Assembly (NCBI RefSeq): GCF_018812025.1
Contig: NC_063054.1
Span: 4,988,582 to 5,052,581 of the forward strand
Direction: 5' to 3'
Origin: Megalobrama amblycephala
Lineage: Eukaryota; Chordata; Actinopteri; Cypriniformes; Xenocyprididae
DNA length: 64,000 nucleotides
Made by a program: the position numbers and the translations under genes. Each line of letters begins with the position of its first letter. Position 1 is the first letter of the stretch. The notes beneath the pieces are model-generated. The model was not told the origin of the DNA and made no database searches. It was given only the letters and a program-made list of their open reading frames with translations. Below, piece after piece: positions 53,484 to 64,000 of this stretch.

Positions 53484-54033
53484 GGGCCAGATTTACTAAA
53501 CGGGGCAAATTACCGTGAGAGCACAACTCCACAAATGTGTTGATGGGAGTATCAAATTTTGCACGTGATCTGCTGACATGCAAATTAAAGAACACAGACA
53601 CGGTCAGATCATTTACATAATGACTAACACAATCTTCCAAGAGCAGTGCAAATTAGAGTTGGGTCGCAAATAAACAGAGCTGAATCCTGATGCTGATGTT
53701 CTCATCAGGTGCGGGTCGACACAGGCGCAACTTAACATGTAATCTGACTAACACATACACATATACTGTATAATAGTTTGCCAGTTTGCCAAGCCATGTT
53801 GGCCTATAGGCCAACATAGCTTGGCAAACGATATGTTTGGATAAGGTCTTACTCTGGCATTTCAAAGAAATGAATAATCTTTCTACCACGCGGTCTCTGT
53901 TCTCTGCGTTGTCTCCTCCTAACAGCAACAGTTGCAGCCATGTCACAAAATGGGTTCAGACATGCTTTTTTAGGGCGTTAAATAATGGTGTAAATACCAG
54001 TAAATTTACGAGCGCAAACATTAGTAAATCACA
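53484..54033. mobile_element. GGGCCAGATTTACTAA-ended MITE
   Basis: GGGCCAGATTTACTAAACGG at the left is mirrored by CATTAGTAAATC at the right, with GCAAATTACCG / GAGCGCAAAC-like subterminal motifs. The terminal GGCCC is lost on the right. Confidence 0.6.
53785..53828. repeat. 20-bp-arm hairpin
   Basis: 53,785-53,804 and 53,809-53,828 are complementary with one mismatch around a TATA loop (TTTGCCAAGCCATGTTGGCC). Confidence 0.9.
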
Positions 54034-54836
54034 CTGCGTGATTCATTTAAATACTCTCCTCCCGGTTAGTTTTAAAGTAACCAACAGTATAATGTTTGAC
54101 TCATAATTGTATCCTAGTTTAGTTAGTACCATGTTTTACCATGACTAATATTGATCTAGCTTGGTGTTTGGTAATAATATACCAACTTTCAACACACAAA
54201 TATATTTAATATGAAGGGCCTACTTTGCATCAGCAACACTGACTCAGTGACAAACAAGTCATTTATAAGAAGACAACTCATGGCACCTGTATTCATAGCA
54301 ACTAGTTTTTAAGCAATTAATCATTTGATTGTTAATCATAAATATAGGGGGTTGCTGCTCGGTAATGTTTTCAAGAACATTATGTAAATTGCTATACTAT
54401 TTAGCCTAGGCTACCAAAATGAACACCAAAACTTAACATGAACTGTTAAAAAATAAAGCAATTCATGCTAAAAATTGATGGAAAGCTGGCAGCCTGCACG
54501 TTTCTTGACCACCTTCTTCCATATGGATCAATTTTCTGTTCTGATCGCAACAAGTCTCTGCAAACTATAGAGTAAGCACCAATCAGAGGCCGCAATTTTA
54601 TGATGTCATCATGTAGACTTCTTACAAAGTATTTTACAGTATTTTAAAAATACAAAAATACAAAACACTAAAGTATTTTGATACAAAATACAAAGCCATT
54701 TTCATCAACCCTATCAAATACAAATTACAAAATACTATTTTGTATTTGAAATGCATATTTGAAATACATGTATCATAAATACTGCCCATCCCTGGGAACT
54801 TATGCCCTAAACATGCTTTCGGGAAATGCACCCCTG

Positions 54837-56521
54837 GTCAGCACAAACCAGCATCATTACATGCTGGTTACATGCATTGCTGTTTTTTCGGCCAGAAAAC
54901 CGATATCAGGTTGAACCAGCCAATGCGCATGTAAAGGGTGAACGGAAGTTTTACAACACCACTCACTTTATGGCTGTTTCTATGATGGGACTTCCCCTTA
55001 ACACAACCACCATATCAGGTGTCCAATTTCTCCTATTCATTGTAACACAAGTGGCCCATCTCTGCTATATACAGTCTCTGCTCAACGGGAAAACAATCAC
55101 TTCCATTTTTGACAAATTCATATGCAGCCTAAACCCTACAAAACTTGTACTTCATTTGGAGAAATTCAAATACCACAATCAAAGCAGTGTAGAACAATGC
55201 AACAAGCTATCATTCTGCATGTTTTAAATAGGTTTTCTATGGAATTAAACAGAGTCATACAGTTAACAAGAAGGAACTAAAAAGATCAATCATACAATTA
55301 CACTTACAACAAGAAACTTCTCACTTGTCGCCAAGCAGATGGCTAAATTACAGCACTTACACATGAACTCATCTGTATCACACTCACTCAAGAGTTTTCA
55401 ACAAAAGAACTGATCTTTTATTAAGTTCGGTTATACATAGCAGGGTTAGAGAAGAGTGATGTCAAGATGCTGGCACCTTATTCTTTATTCTTGACTATAA
55501 ATATGAAAGAAAAAGAAAAGAAGACCTTGTGGCATTGTAGAAGTGTTTAACTTTCCTCTGCAAAGTGAAGCAGTCTTTTTTTCACATTCCATTCTTGTCA
55601 TAGTTTATAATTTGAGAGGTCATGTTGGTAAAAAAAATTAAATAAATAAATAAATAAAATAAAATGTATCTCAGTGTTCATCTGCTTTATTTCTGCAGAT
55701 GAACACCCTCATATTGTTCCTATCCAGTATGATTTGCTTTCTTCTGTGAACCATGAAAGGATGAAAACTGATGAACAGAATGTTTATCCCATTCAATTAC
55801 AATTAATGCTGGCGAGAGCTTTCAAACCTCAAAAAGAACACTAAATCTAGATAAAAGTATGATAGAAGTAGTCCACAGTATTTTACAGTAATTCACTGGC
55901 AGTGTCTCATGGAGCTAGATCAAACAGAGCATTGAAAAGGTATCCACCTTATTCCTGACTAGCCTACTGCGTTTCGAATTATGGGTTGCACTTCTGGTTT
56001 GGGGAACTTCCATTTAAAAAGACTAAAACGAATCGTTTCAAATCATAAGGTTACCCTACAAATAAAGCTTATCCGTCAGTTTGACTGAATGAGCTGTCAA
56101 TTTTTCTTTCATGTTTTATTTTCAGACATTGTGAGAATAACGTAACGCTTGGTATTTTAACGTTACATGTTATAACAAGAATATCTATGGCAAGAGCTCT
56201 TTTCAGTCGCTGCTTTCTATCTCGAGATTATTATTATTTTTGTCCCTTTGCATTCTGCTGTAATAGTATGAAAAAGGACAACATATACTGCACATTTGTG
56301 GTCTGTTCTCCTGATATAATTTACGATATATCCCATTAATAATTCACTGGAATGCACGAAGAATCTCTCGTTTTTCTCCTCAAAGCCTCACGTCTCTTTC
56401 CAGGTTTGTTTTCACAGGTACATACAATTTATTCTCTCTAAAAAAGATGGAAATCACTTTGAAAAAGTATCACGCAATGCTGAAGTTCATGAACATTTTT
56501 TAAGGCAACGTATATTACACA

Positions 56522-56570
<49 letters not shown>

Positions 56571-56907
56571 TATAGTTATATTTAACCCGTCCGTTATTGC
56601 TGTGGAAAGAATCATGCTGTTAAAAGTAACTTGTTAATGCTTTTACACATGCATAACAATTGTTGAAATGAAATGTGTAATTATTTTACATATTTACTAA
56701 ATTAGAAATAATTAATTGGAAAATATATCAATACGCAAAAAAATTGATAAAAAAACATATTTACTTTAGATAGAAAATTCTTAAATCTGTATTTTCCATC
56801 ATTTTTGAAGCGTTTAATCTCCAGACCCATAAATGGAAGTGTGTGGAAAATAGAGACTAGCACATTCTTTAAAATATGTTTCTTTACATGCTGCTGAGGA
56901 ATAACAT
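54837..56907. other. No gene; microsatellites
   Basis: AAAT repeat at about 55,637-55,667 and (TA)n at 56,524-56,567. The plus frame 54,826-55,227 begins inside transposon end sequence and has no recognisable domain. Confidence 0.6.
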
Positions 56908-57236
56908 TGTGGCGACCATGGCGGGTGAGAGCCGTGAGGGAACGGCGCGAGGCCGGTGGCGCGAGAGTTAAGGAGCTACACCTGGAAGGCGCACCGGCCT
57001 TGAGTCTCTCACGGAGGAGCTCTGGGAGCATAAAAGGAGGAGCGACGACAGTGAAGGACGAGAGAGGACCAGGCCTGGACTTTATTTTATGTTTTATTAT
57101 GTTTGTGTGGCCGGCAGACGTCCGAAAGGGTCTGCCGGCATTACTTTTGTTTTGTATTTGTTTATTTTGGAATTAAAACTTTGTTTGAACGTTCACCCGT
57201 TCCCGCCTCCTTCCCATATCTACGAACTGTGTTACA
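56908..57236 (+). mobile_element. Solo LTR related to 36,721-37,964
   Basis: Starts TGTGGCGACCATGGCGGGTG and ends CTGTGTTACA. AACAT at 56,903-56,907 and 57,237-57,241 is a perfect 5-bp duplication. It shares TCTCTCACGGAGGAGCTC, the TATA-like GCATAAAAGGAGGAGCGACG, GACAGTGAAGGACGAGAGAG, the GCCGGCAGAC/GTCTGCCGGC stem-loop (57,110-57,139) and GGAATTAAAAC with the LTRs at 36.7-38.0 kb, in the opposite orientation. It presumably arose by LTR-LTR recombination. Confidence 0.95.
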
Positions 57237-57241
57237 AACAT

Positions 57242-57689
57242 CATATGGATTTGGTCGAATACGAGAGTGAGTAAATGATGAATTTCAGAATTATCAGAAA
57301 GAGAAAAAGGCAACAAAAGAAACACTTTGCCTCCAAAGCCACACAGTTCTGTGAGCATGTTCCTACATCTTCTTGCTCTGTTGGTTTTTAATATTGTCTC
57401 TCTTGAATTTTGCTTTTCTTCAATGTTTCTTTCCTAAAATCTATTCTTTATTTAGAGACGTTCTGAAAGTTTATGTGAACTTAGGCTATATAATCTTTCC
57501 CTTGTTTAGACTTTTCTCTCCTTCTTTATCCATTTAGAGTTTTGAATGTATGTTTTGGATGATCAAATACTATCCCTGTTTAATATGCAGCATTAACTGC
57601 AAGTAAACTCGCCGTAAGCTGATAGCCCAGAAAAGGTGTAAATACCTTTGTGGGGCTATCAAATCATTGCTCTGTTTGAGCATCCTAAT
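57242..57689. other. No gene recognised
   Basis: Unassigned T-rich sequence between the solo LTR and the next repeat fragment. Confidence 0.6.
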
Positions 57690-58045
57690 CAGAGGTGTGT
57701 TTCCCAATAGTATCGTTAGCCAACTATGGTCGCAAGTTCCGACATTATAGTTCAACTAAATAAATCCTTATCTTTAGCAAAATAAGAAAGGTGACGTTCA
57801 GTACAGTCTATATCTTCGAATATATACAAATGTCATTTACGTATTTTAGTTTGTCAAGAGATTTAAAGCACCATTTCTGAAGAATGCACATGTACATGCT
57901 CTAGTAGGTAAGAAGGAGTCTATGATTGAATATGGAAATACAGTAAAAATAATGTCAAATTTGTGACAATATGGTTTCGGGAAACAGACGTGACTAGCTA
58001 GATGATTTCTCCTATGATGCATCATACTATGGTATTTTTTCAATT
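57690..58045. mobile_element. Copy related to the outer 46.7-kb element
   Basis: CAGAGGTGTGTTTCCCAATA then CGTTAGCCAACTATGGTCGC at the left, and ATGGTTTCGGGAAACAGACG at the right, resemble the ends of 46,742-54,836. The right limit is estimated. Confidence 0.5.
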
Positions 58046-58069
58046 GAACACAATCAGATTTATATTAAA

Positions 58070-58370
58070 AAATATTCTGGATAGTGATTATAGTCTATGA
58101 ACTTATAAATATGGATATTTTTCTCACAAAAAAAGAAAAAAAAAAGAAAAAATGCATTACTTCGCTTCAGAAGGCCTTTATTAACCCCCTGGAGCCAGAT
58201 TACTTTTATATGGATGAATGAGCCTTTTTGGGCTTCAAAATCGGTACTATTCACTCCCATTATAAAGCTAGGAAGAGCCAGAATATTTTTTTATGTAACT
58301 CCAATTGTGTTTGACTGAAAGAAGAAAGTCATATACACAGATGGCTTGAGAGTAAGTAAAATTCTGGGTT
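58070..58370 (-). mobile_element. MITE fragment paired with 38,395-38,660
   Basis: GGCTTCAAAATCGGTACTAT, TTTGACTGAAAGAAGAAAGT and CATATACACAGATGGCTTGA are the complement of the 38.4-38.66 kb copy. An A-rich run at 58,127-58,150 precedes it. Confidence 0.65.
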
Positions 58371-60043
58371 TGACCAATAGAAGATAGGGGGAGTGTCCAG
58401 TTAACCTGTTTGAAAACAGATGTAAATCATCAGAACGTCCTTGATGAGAAGAAAAGTCATGGTGTTATTGTTGATTTGAAAAGGTGATATTCTTTGGGAG
58501 AATGTTCTGGTCACTCTTTTGAGCTTTCAAATAATTAATTGGTCCAGTTCAGAAAAAACATTCTGAATGATTCTTTCATGTATTGGACTGATTGTTTTTG
58601 AGTTTCAATTCACTGACTCAATGATCCAGCTGCAGTGGTTAACTTGTTGGAAGAGATTATAAGTAAATAATGATGTAAATTTCAGTCTATTCTTCATACA
58701 AAGCTACTGAATGGTGTCAGAATGCATTAGCTGTATGAACTCCTTATATGAAATGTTTTGTGTCCCTTTGGAAGCTTGAAAGCTTCAGTTCCAATGTAAG
58801 GAAAAGCAGTACAGCTCTTCAAAATGTGAGTCCCTTTCTATCCCACAGAATACTGAAAGTTTGTAATGACATAAAGGTGAGCAAATGCTTGTTCAAACCA
58901 AGAATGATAACTGTAAAGATAACAATAATGATACATTTATTAGCATCCACAACTACAGACGAAAACCTTTCTCTCATGTCATCTGTTGCTTTAAATGCTC
59001 AAACTCTTTAATGCTGTGGATTCTGACTGGCTGTAAATGTTTTTATTGTTAAATAAAAAATAAATCGCTCTGAAAGTGATTCCAACAATATTGTTTCTCT
59101 GTGTCATTATTGATATAGTTGTGCTGTGAACGTCTCTATTCTCATAATATTTAATAAAGCCTTATAGTTATCATTATAGTTTTCATCCTTTAAATTACAT
59201 AATTTTTCATTTGTGGGTGAACTATTCCATTACCAATTAAGGCGCGATGAGTATTCATAATTGCAGATGATACTTTGGAAAATGGCAAACACTTTGTTTT
59301 TGACTCCAATAACCACCGAAGCAACAGAACTACTAACAAAATCTTAGAAAACATAAGGGAAAAGAAGACAGAAAAGACTGTCCATCATACTGCTGTCCCA
59401 CAACAAGAAGACAGAGGAGCTTGCAGACAAATCACAGTGTGTCAGACAACACAAACCTGTCAAATTACAACATAACAAAATAAAACATTCAACCAACAGA
59501 GAGAGACAGAAAGAAAGATGGAAAAACAATGGCAAACAAGAGCTGGGATCCCGTGTGTGTTTGACCTTGACAGAAGTAAGCTTGTCTGATGAGATTTCAT
59601 ACTCCTCAGCAGTAGAAGAGAGGATCGTCTTCCATGGCTTAACACTCTATCGTTCCACCACTCTCGCTCATCAGGGTCTTATTGATTTTCTTTCTTTTTA
59701 ATCAGTCGTTTTTATCAGATGGAATCGTGCTGTACATCAAATATGAAATATTCATGGCAGCGGGTGCCTGTCAGTAAATAAATGCTTGAATAATAACCAC
59801 TTACAAACCAAACTCTCACATACACACACACTTTTTGGCACAATACGGAACCAGAAACACCACTTATAAACCACAACTGTCGTCTCAGACACGCACACTC
59901 ACAGTATACTTTCTAAGATCTTTATTTTGCTCATAGCAGTTCGGCTCAAAATTAAAAACTGCACAAATGCTGTGCCCAGTTTTTGGCAGCAGGATTACAA
60001 AATTTGCATTCAATTTTGCTTAAAATTATGTAGCTTTTCAGTA
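58371..60043. other. No gene recognised
   Basis: Unassigned AT-rich DNA. Frames at 58,748-59,011 and 59,275-59,645 lack recognisable features. Confidence 0.6.
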
Positions 60044-62333
60044 CACTGTAGACCCTAATGCTCAAAATACTTGATTGGTTTGAGTAGTACAAACTTAAAT
60101 TAAACAAATTGTTTTAGTTAAATTAACTATGAGTATTTAGCACTTTCTTTTTCTTTTGAGTTCACAGCACTGAGATATTTCAAGTAAACTGAACTGTTTC
60201 ATTGTTTTGAGTTGTATGAATTCATTTCTTTTAATTTAGACTAACTTAATTATGCAAAATTCACTTTGCATGGTGTTTGGCTATAAATGTGTGTTGGCAG
60301 TGTGTGTACACAATCACCCTACAGTGATAAAAATCCAGCCACTCCTTTTTTTTTTTTAATCCCCATAAATCATAAGCAGTGTCTCAGAACAAGCCGTTTC
60401 CAGATACCTGGCAATGTGACGTCACAAAAGCCACAGGCCCCGCCCACGAATGTTGACAGACACTGCCGTTTTAACATAGAACCGCCCTGAGCGAGTTCAC
60501 AGCAAGTTTACACAGTCCGCCATTACTGCACTGATGAGAATGTTTTAGGTGTTCTGTAGCTGGATGGATTAATCCACATAGCTCTCTCCATTTACTCCCG
60601 AAATCTGAGCCGAGGTGGATTCATTTTGTTTTCGAAGAAAATGCTCCCTCAACTCTACTGAAATTCGTTTATGTCGAATCATTTCACACCAGACTGATTT
60701 GTGAATGAATGTCAATACAAAGGGACAATACAAAACAGAAGTTGTGCTAATTTTTTTTTACTTAAGGATAGATCTGTACAAACTGTTCGTGATCCAGCTT
60801 ACAGTCTCCAGAGTGATACTGGATACGGCAGTAATGAAGGTGAGAGCACTTTATTACAGTTCATCGGAGTTGACTTACGGATATAAAGTTTACCAGTTTA
60901 TTAAGCACCACCCGAAAAGGCATAAGGTCTTTATATATTTGTTTACTGTTAGTTGTAATGAGTGTTTCTGTGTAATTCACTGTGTATGTTGATGGTAATG
61001 CAAGGGAGAGAGAGAGAGTTTATGGAAAATATTTTAATGCAAACTTGCACTGTGTTTTATTAAGCTCTTACAGTGATTTTCTAGAGTGAAAACAGCAGCT
61101 TCATCTATTGTGTGAAGTACAATAAACATCATAAAACTCATCTGTAAAGTTTTGGCCACCATTCGGATGGGGTCCGGTACAACACGCTTGTACTAATATA
61201 GTGGAAGAAGACAAAATAAGTTAGAACAGGTATAGTTTAGTTCAATTACGGTTATATCTTCATGCAGCATGTATTCACAGTTTCTGACATTACAGTGTGT
61301 CCTGACTGAATCCTGACACCGGAGAATCAGCTCTTGAAGCTCCGCCCTCTTAGGCCGAGTGCAGCAGCTCATTTGCATTTAAAGGGTACACACTGAAATG
61401 GCACGTTTTTGCTCAACCCTAAAAGTGGCAATTTTACCATGCTGTAAAAAATTATCTTTAGGGTATTTTGAGCTAAAACTTAACATACACACTCTGGGGA
61501 CATCAGAGACTTATTTTACATCTTGTAAAATGGGGCATAATAGGTCCCCTTTAACTGAAACTTGACTGGGCTTTTGTTATTTCCCAGCATGCTTTGCTCA
61601 TGGCACTCGAAAGGGAGAGTAAATGCTAAAATTAAAGTGTTACATAATGTTTTTGTGTGCAAGATTAATGTGAGGAAGATTTAGTAGTGATTAATGTGTT
61701 ATGCTAATTAAGAAGAGTTTCTGTTAATGTGGGTTTTGTTTGGTTTGAGAGCAGGTAAGTTACATGTTTTAAGTTGCTGTATTCATTCAGTAAGTGTTAT
61801 ACCATGCTATTGTTAACATGTTAGCAAATTAGCAAGTTGGCATTTTCTGAATTAGTTTGTTATAGGTAGCAAAATACAGTATTTACATTGACATAACCTG
61901 ATCATTTTAAGTTAAATGTATAAATTAGTGAGCTCAAATATTCAAAGTTAAGAACAATAAAATGTATGAGTACAAAATAAAATCTTACTTAAATTTTGAA
62001 TTTCTTAACTTAAAAAAAAATCTCATTCAACTTTGAGATCTCACAACTTATACAGTGAAGTAAATAACTCATTTGATTTGCAAGAACTCAAAATAAAAAA
62101 GTTTATTAACTAAATCTTTTATGTTAATTGTTATCAAAATGCATGAGTTAGCTAACTCAGTACTTCAAGTTAGGAGCAATTAACATGCATGAGTACTACA
62201 AACTCAAAATTTGATAGTTCTGCTTACTTAAAATTGGGAACATCATAACTCAAAAAAAAAAAAAAATAAATAAATGATGTAACTAATTACCTCAAATTTT
62301 TTGAGTTAGCCCAACTTATTCGTGTTTACAGTG
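60044..62333. mobile_element. CACTG-ended element, interrupted
   Basis: CACTGTAGACCCTAATG at the left and TTCGTGTTTACAGTG at the right are inverted termini bounded by TA. The interior consists of degenerate copies of a motif such as AACTCAAAATTTGA / TACTTAAATT, in both halves. The CACTG start is EnSpm/CACTA-like, but no transposase is present, so the assignment is tentative. A TTAA-type element lies inside. Confidence 0.65.
60290..61550 (-). mobile_element. TTAA-type element, right end clear
   Basis: Ends GGCATAATAGGTCCCCT at TTAA 61,551-61,554. GGGTATTTTGAGCTAAAACT and TTATTTTACATCTTGTAAAA relate its end region to the 953-bp elements. The GTGACGTCACAAAAGCCACA and GGCCCCGCCCACGAATG block at 60,418-60,455 is interior sequence. 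The left end was not found. Confidence 0.65.
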
Positions 62334-64000
62334 TAGTGAAGCCACTTTATTGATAAAGTAGAGTTTTGATGCTCAGAAACACCACAATGTTTTTTTGTTG
62401 TTGTTGTTATTTTTTTTTACCAACATGGCAGCAGTTAAGTGTGTTCCATATTTTTATTGGCTCTTTAGAATCAGAACTAGTGATGTTTAATTCATGATTG
62501 AGTCACATCTCATTGAAAAGGTCATACGATTTGGAAAAATAGTCTAAATCTGTTCACAATTCAGTTTGAATCATTCAGACACTTACTTACTCAGCACTGG
62601 ATGAAGTGGATATCCACAATCCACTGAAACCAAACCTGTGCAATGAAAAATGTCTTGTGTATACTACTCTGCAGATTGGGACATTAGAGATATGAAAATA
62701 AGTGTAAAAAGGAATGGAGGCAGTACCATGTTTTTAGTACATGTGTCCAAAGAATTTTGTAGTGAATGGTAAATTAGTAAATTTTTCTTTAGAGTAGTTG
62801 TCTTTGCTAGCTGTATTTTATGAGAAGTTTGCCGTGCACTGACTATGCCCCACAAAAGCACTTCAGGATACCAGAATGGCTACTCAGTGTGTTAAGATGA
62901 ATATCCATCTATAAATATTGACAGCGCTGCATTCACAAGTTCAACCCAAGCATCAACCTGTCTCCCTTGGACAGGTCCGCTTCCCTAGTGATTTCTGTGC
63001 AGATTAATTATCATACTAATCAATTATTCATGATCTGCCAGTGGACAGGCGGAGCTAAAAACCTACTATTTGACATGGCAGTGAACACGGCAGTCCTCAT
63101 TGGAAATTTACAATGCAAAGGATGTGTAATATTTATAAAGGGCAATAGAGACACACAAAAGTAAGAGGCTTTAACATCAACATCTCTCTCTATGTCTTTC
63201 TTTCAAATACTTTTGACTTTTTAGTCTTATTTGTGTCTGAAAGCAAAGGCAACTGTCCAGTCAAACAAGGACTTAATAGGCAACATTTGTGTACGAAAAC
63301 CTCCAAAGGAAAGCCTTCAAAGGCACCATAATGTCACATCTAATAACAGAACAAATTCCAGTGAGCTTTAGGGTATGTTTTCAGGACAACAATGTACTAA
63401 AAACTGAAAAGTTTTTCCTTTGTGTTTTTCACATCCACCTGGATACTTGAAAATGACTAAAAACGCTGTATTATTTATGCCAGGCCAGTAGTTGGCGATG
63501 TCACTTTGTAAAGAGACACTACGCACCTATAGACTGAACATGTTATACACATGCACGTGATGTCACCATTTTCACAAATTCACATTTTTGTACACAGAGC
63601 AAATCAAAATGTCAAATTCACACATTTTCAAAAGTTTGCATTTTCAGGCCCCCAAAACGCAGTTGTTGTTGTGTAAATGAATGGTCAAAACACACTTTTT
63701 AGTGTTGTTGAAAACAGTGTTTATTTCTAGAAATACATTCTAAATTGCTCTGTGTTCGGGCCAAATACCGAGCTCGGAGCCCTCTCCCCGGACAACACGC
63801 CAAATACATATACCATATATTCTATCTGACTTATTTGTAAGTGTGAACTCGTGAAACAACTATTCGTAACTGTTTTGATTTGTTGCAAAATCATACAACC
63901 TCATTCATATGTTTTTGTACAATCTGCTCTTGCATCTCTTAGGAGTTAGATTTGGGAGGGCGCTTCATACTATTTTATATACAAATAGCACATTTTCATA
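62334..64000. other. No gene recognised
   Basis: AT-rich DNA to the window end. Frames at 62,664-62,861 and 62,967-63,164 are short and unrecognised; no repeat ends were identified. Confidence 0.6.

Larger units (their letters stand above)
52845..54794. mobile_element. hAT-type element, CAGGGATGGGCA ends
   Basis: CAGGGATGGGCAAAAATGTA and the complement of TACTGCCCATCCCTG form the termini; GTATTTTAAAATAAAATAC-type motifs recur near both ends. GGAACTTG (52,837-52,844) and GGAACTTA (54,795-54,802) form an 8-bp duplication with one mismatch. No transposase coding is recognised. It contains a further MITE at 53,484-54,033. Confidence 0.88.
46742..54836. mobile_element. Outer CAGGGGTGCA-ended element hosting the nest
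   Basis: CAGGGGTGCATCATTAGCC at the left and GGGAAATGCACCCCTG at the right are inverted termini, and TAGCCAACTATGGTC is a family landmark also seen at 57,715. Nearly all of its length is later insertions: the MITE with the DIRS element (46,965-52,794) and a hAT element (52,845-54,794). Its own DNA is about 320 bp. No clear 8-bp duplication was found around the outer ends, so the pairing of these two ends is probable, not proven. Confidence 0.55.

Overview
The window looks like non-genic (intergenic or intronic) DNA from a ray-finned fish, most likely a cyprinid. It is AT-rich with long AT, GA and CT microsatellites. It is packed with short inverted-repeat DNA transposons (MITEs) whose ends (AGGGTTAGTTCACCC, AGGTGCC, CAGGGGTAGGCA, GGGCTTGACATTAAC) I recognise as common in carp-like genomes. 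It also holds a DIRS-type retrotransposon, a small LTR retroelement and decayed non-LTR fragments. I recognise no intact host protein gene, rRNA gene or functional tRNA gene. Nearly all open frames outside the DIRS element are short, fall inside repeats and show no family signature.

Layout. 1-1.8 kb is a 38-bp minisatellite interrupted by a SINE/LINE 3' tail. 3.9-5.1 kb is a foldback element whose two arms each carry 21-bp tandem arrays. 6.3-19.5 kb is a mosaic of MITEs, including three-layer nests and two TTAA-flanked sister copies of identical length (953 bp). 20.8-34.7 kb holds hAT, PIF/Harbinger-like and TTAA-flanked elements, a non-LTR reverse transcriptase remnant near 29.8 kb, and foldback elements with tRNA-like cores. 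36.7-38.0 kb is a non-autonomous LTR element with a 5-bp target duplication; a related solo LTR lies at 56.9 kb. 39.3-42.4 kb has further nested elements. 46.7-54.8 kb is a deep nest: a DIRS element sits inside a MITE, which sits inside a hAT-like element that also took a second hAT insertion. 60.0-62.3 kb is a CACTG-ended element with a TTAA-type element inside.

The only region with real coding content is the DIRS element (47,016-52,326, minus strand). It has a gag-like ORF, a reverse transcriptase/RNase H/methyltransferase-like ORF broken by two frameshifts, and an intact tyrosine recombinase ORF with its R, H-x-x-R and Y residues. The termini are near-identical inverted repeats carrying TATA, CCAAT and CRE-like sites. 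An internal complementary region of 108 bp exactly joins the complements of the two outer ends. The insertion point can be read to the base because a related, uninterrupted MITE lies at 28.2-29.1 kb.

Target duplications, terminal repeats and nested order were read directly from the sequence. Superfamily names follow from target-duplication length and terminal motifs. Species, insertion age and activity are inference.
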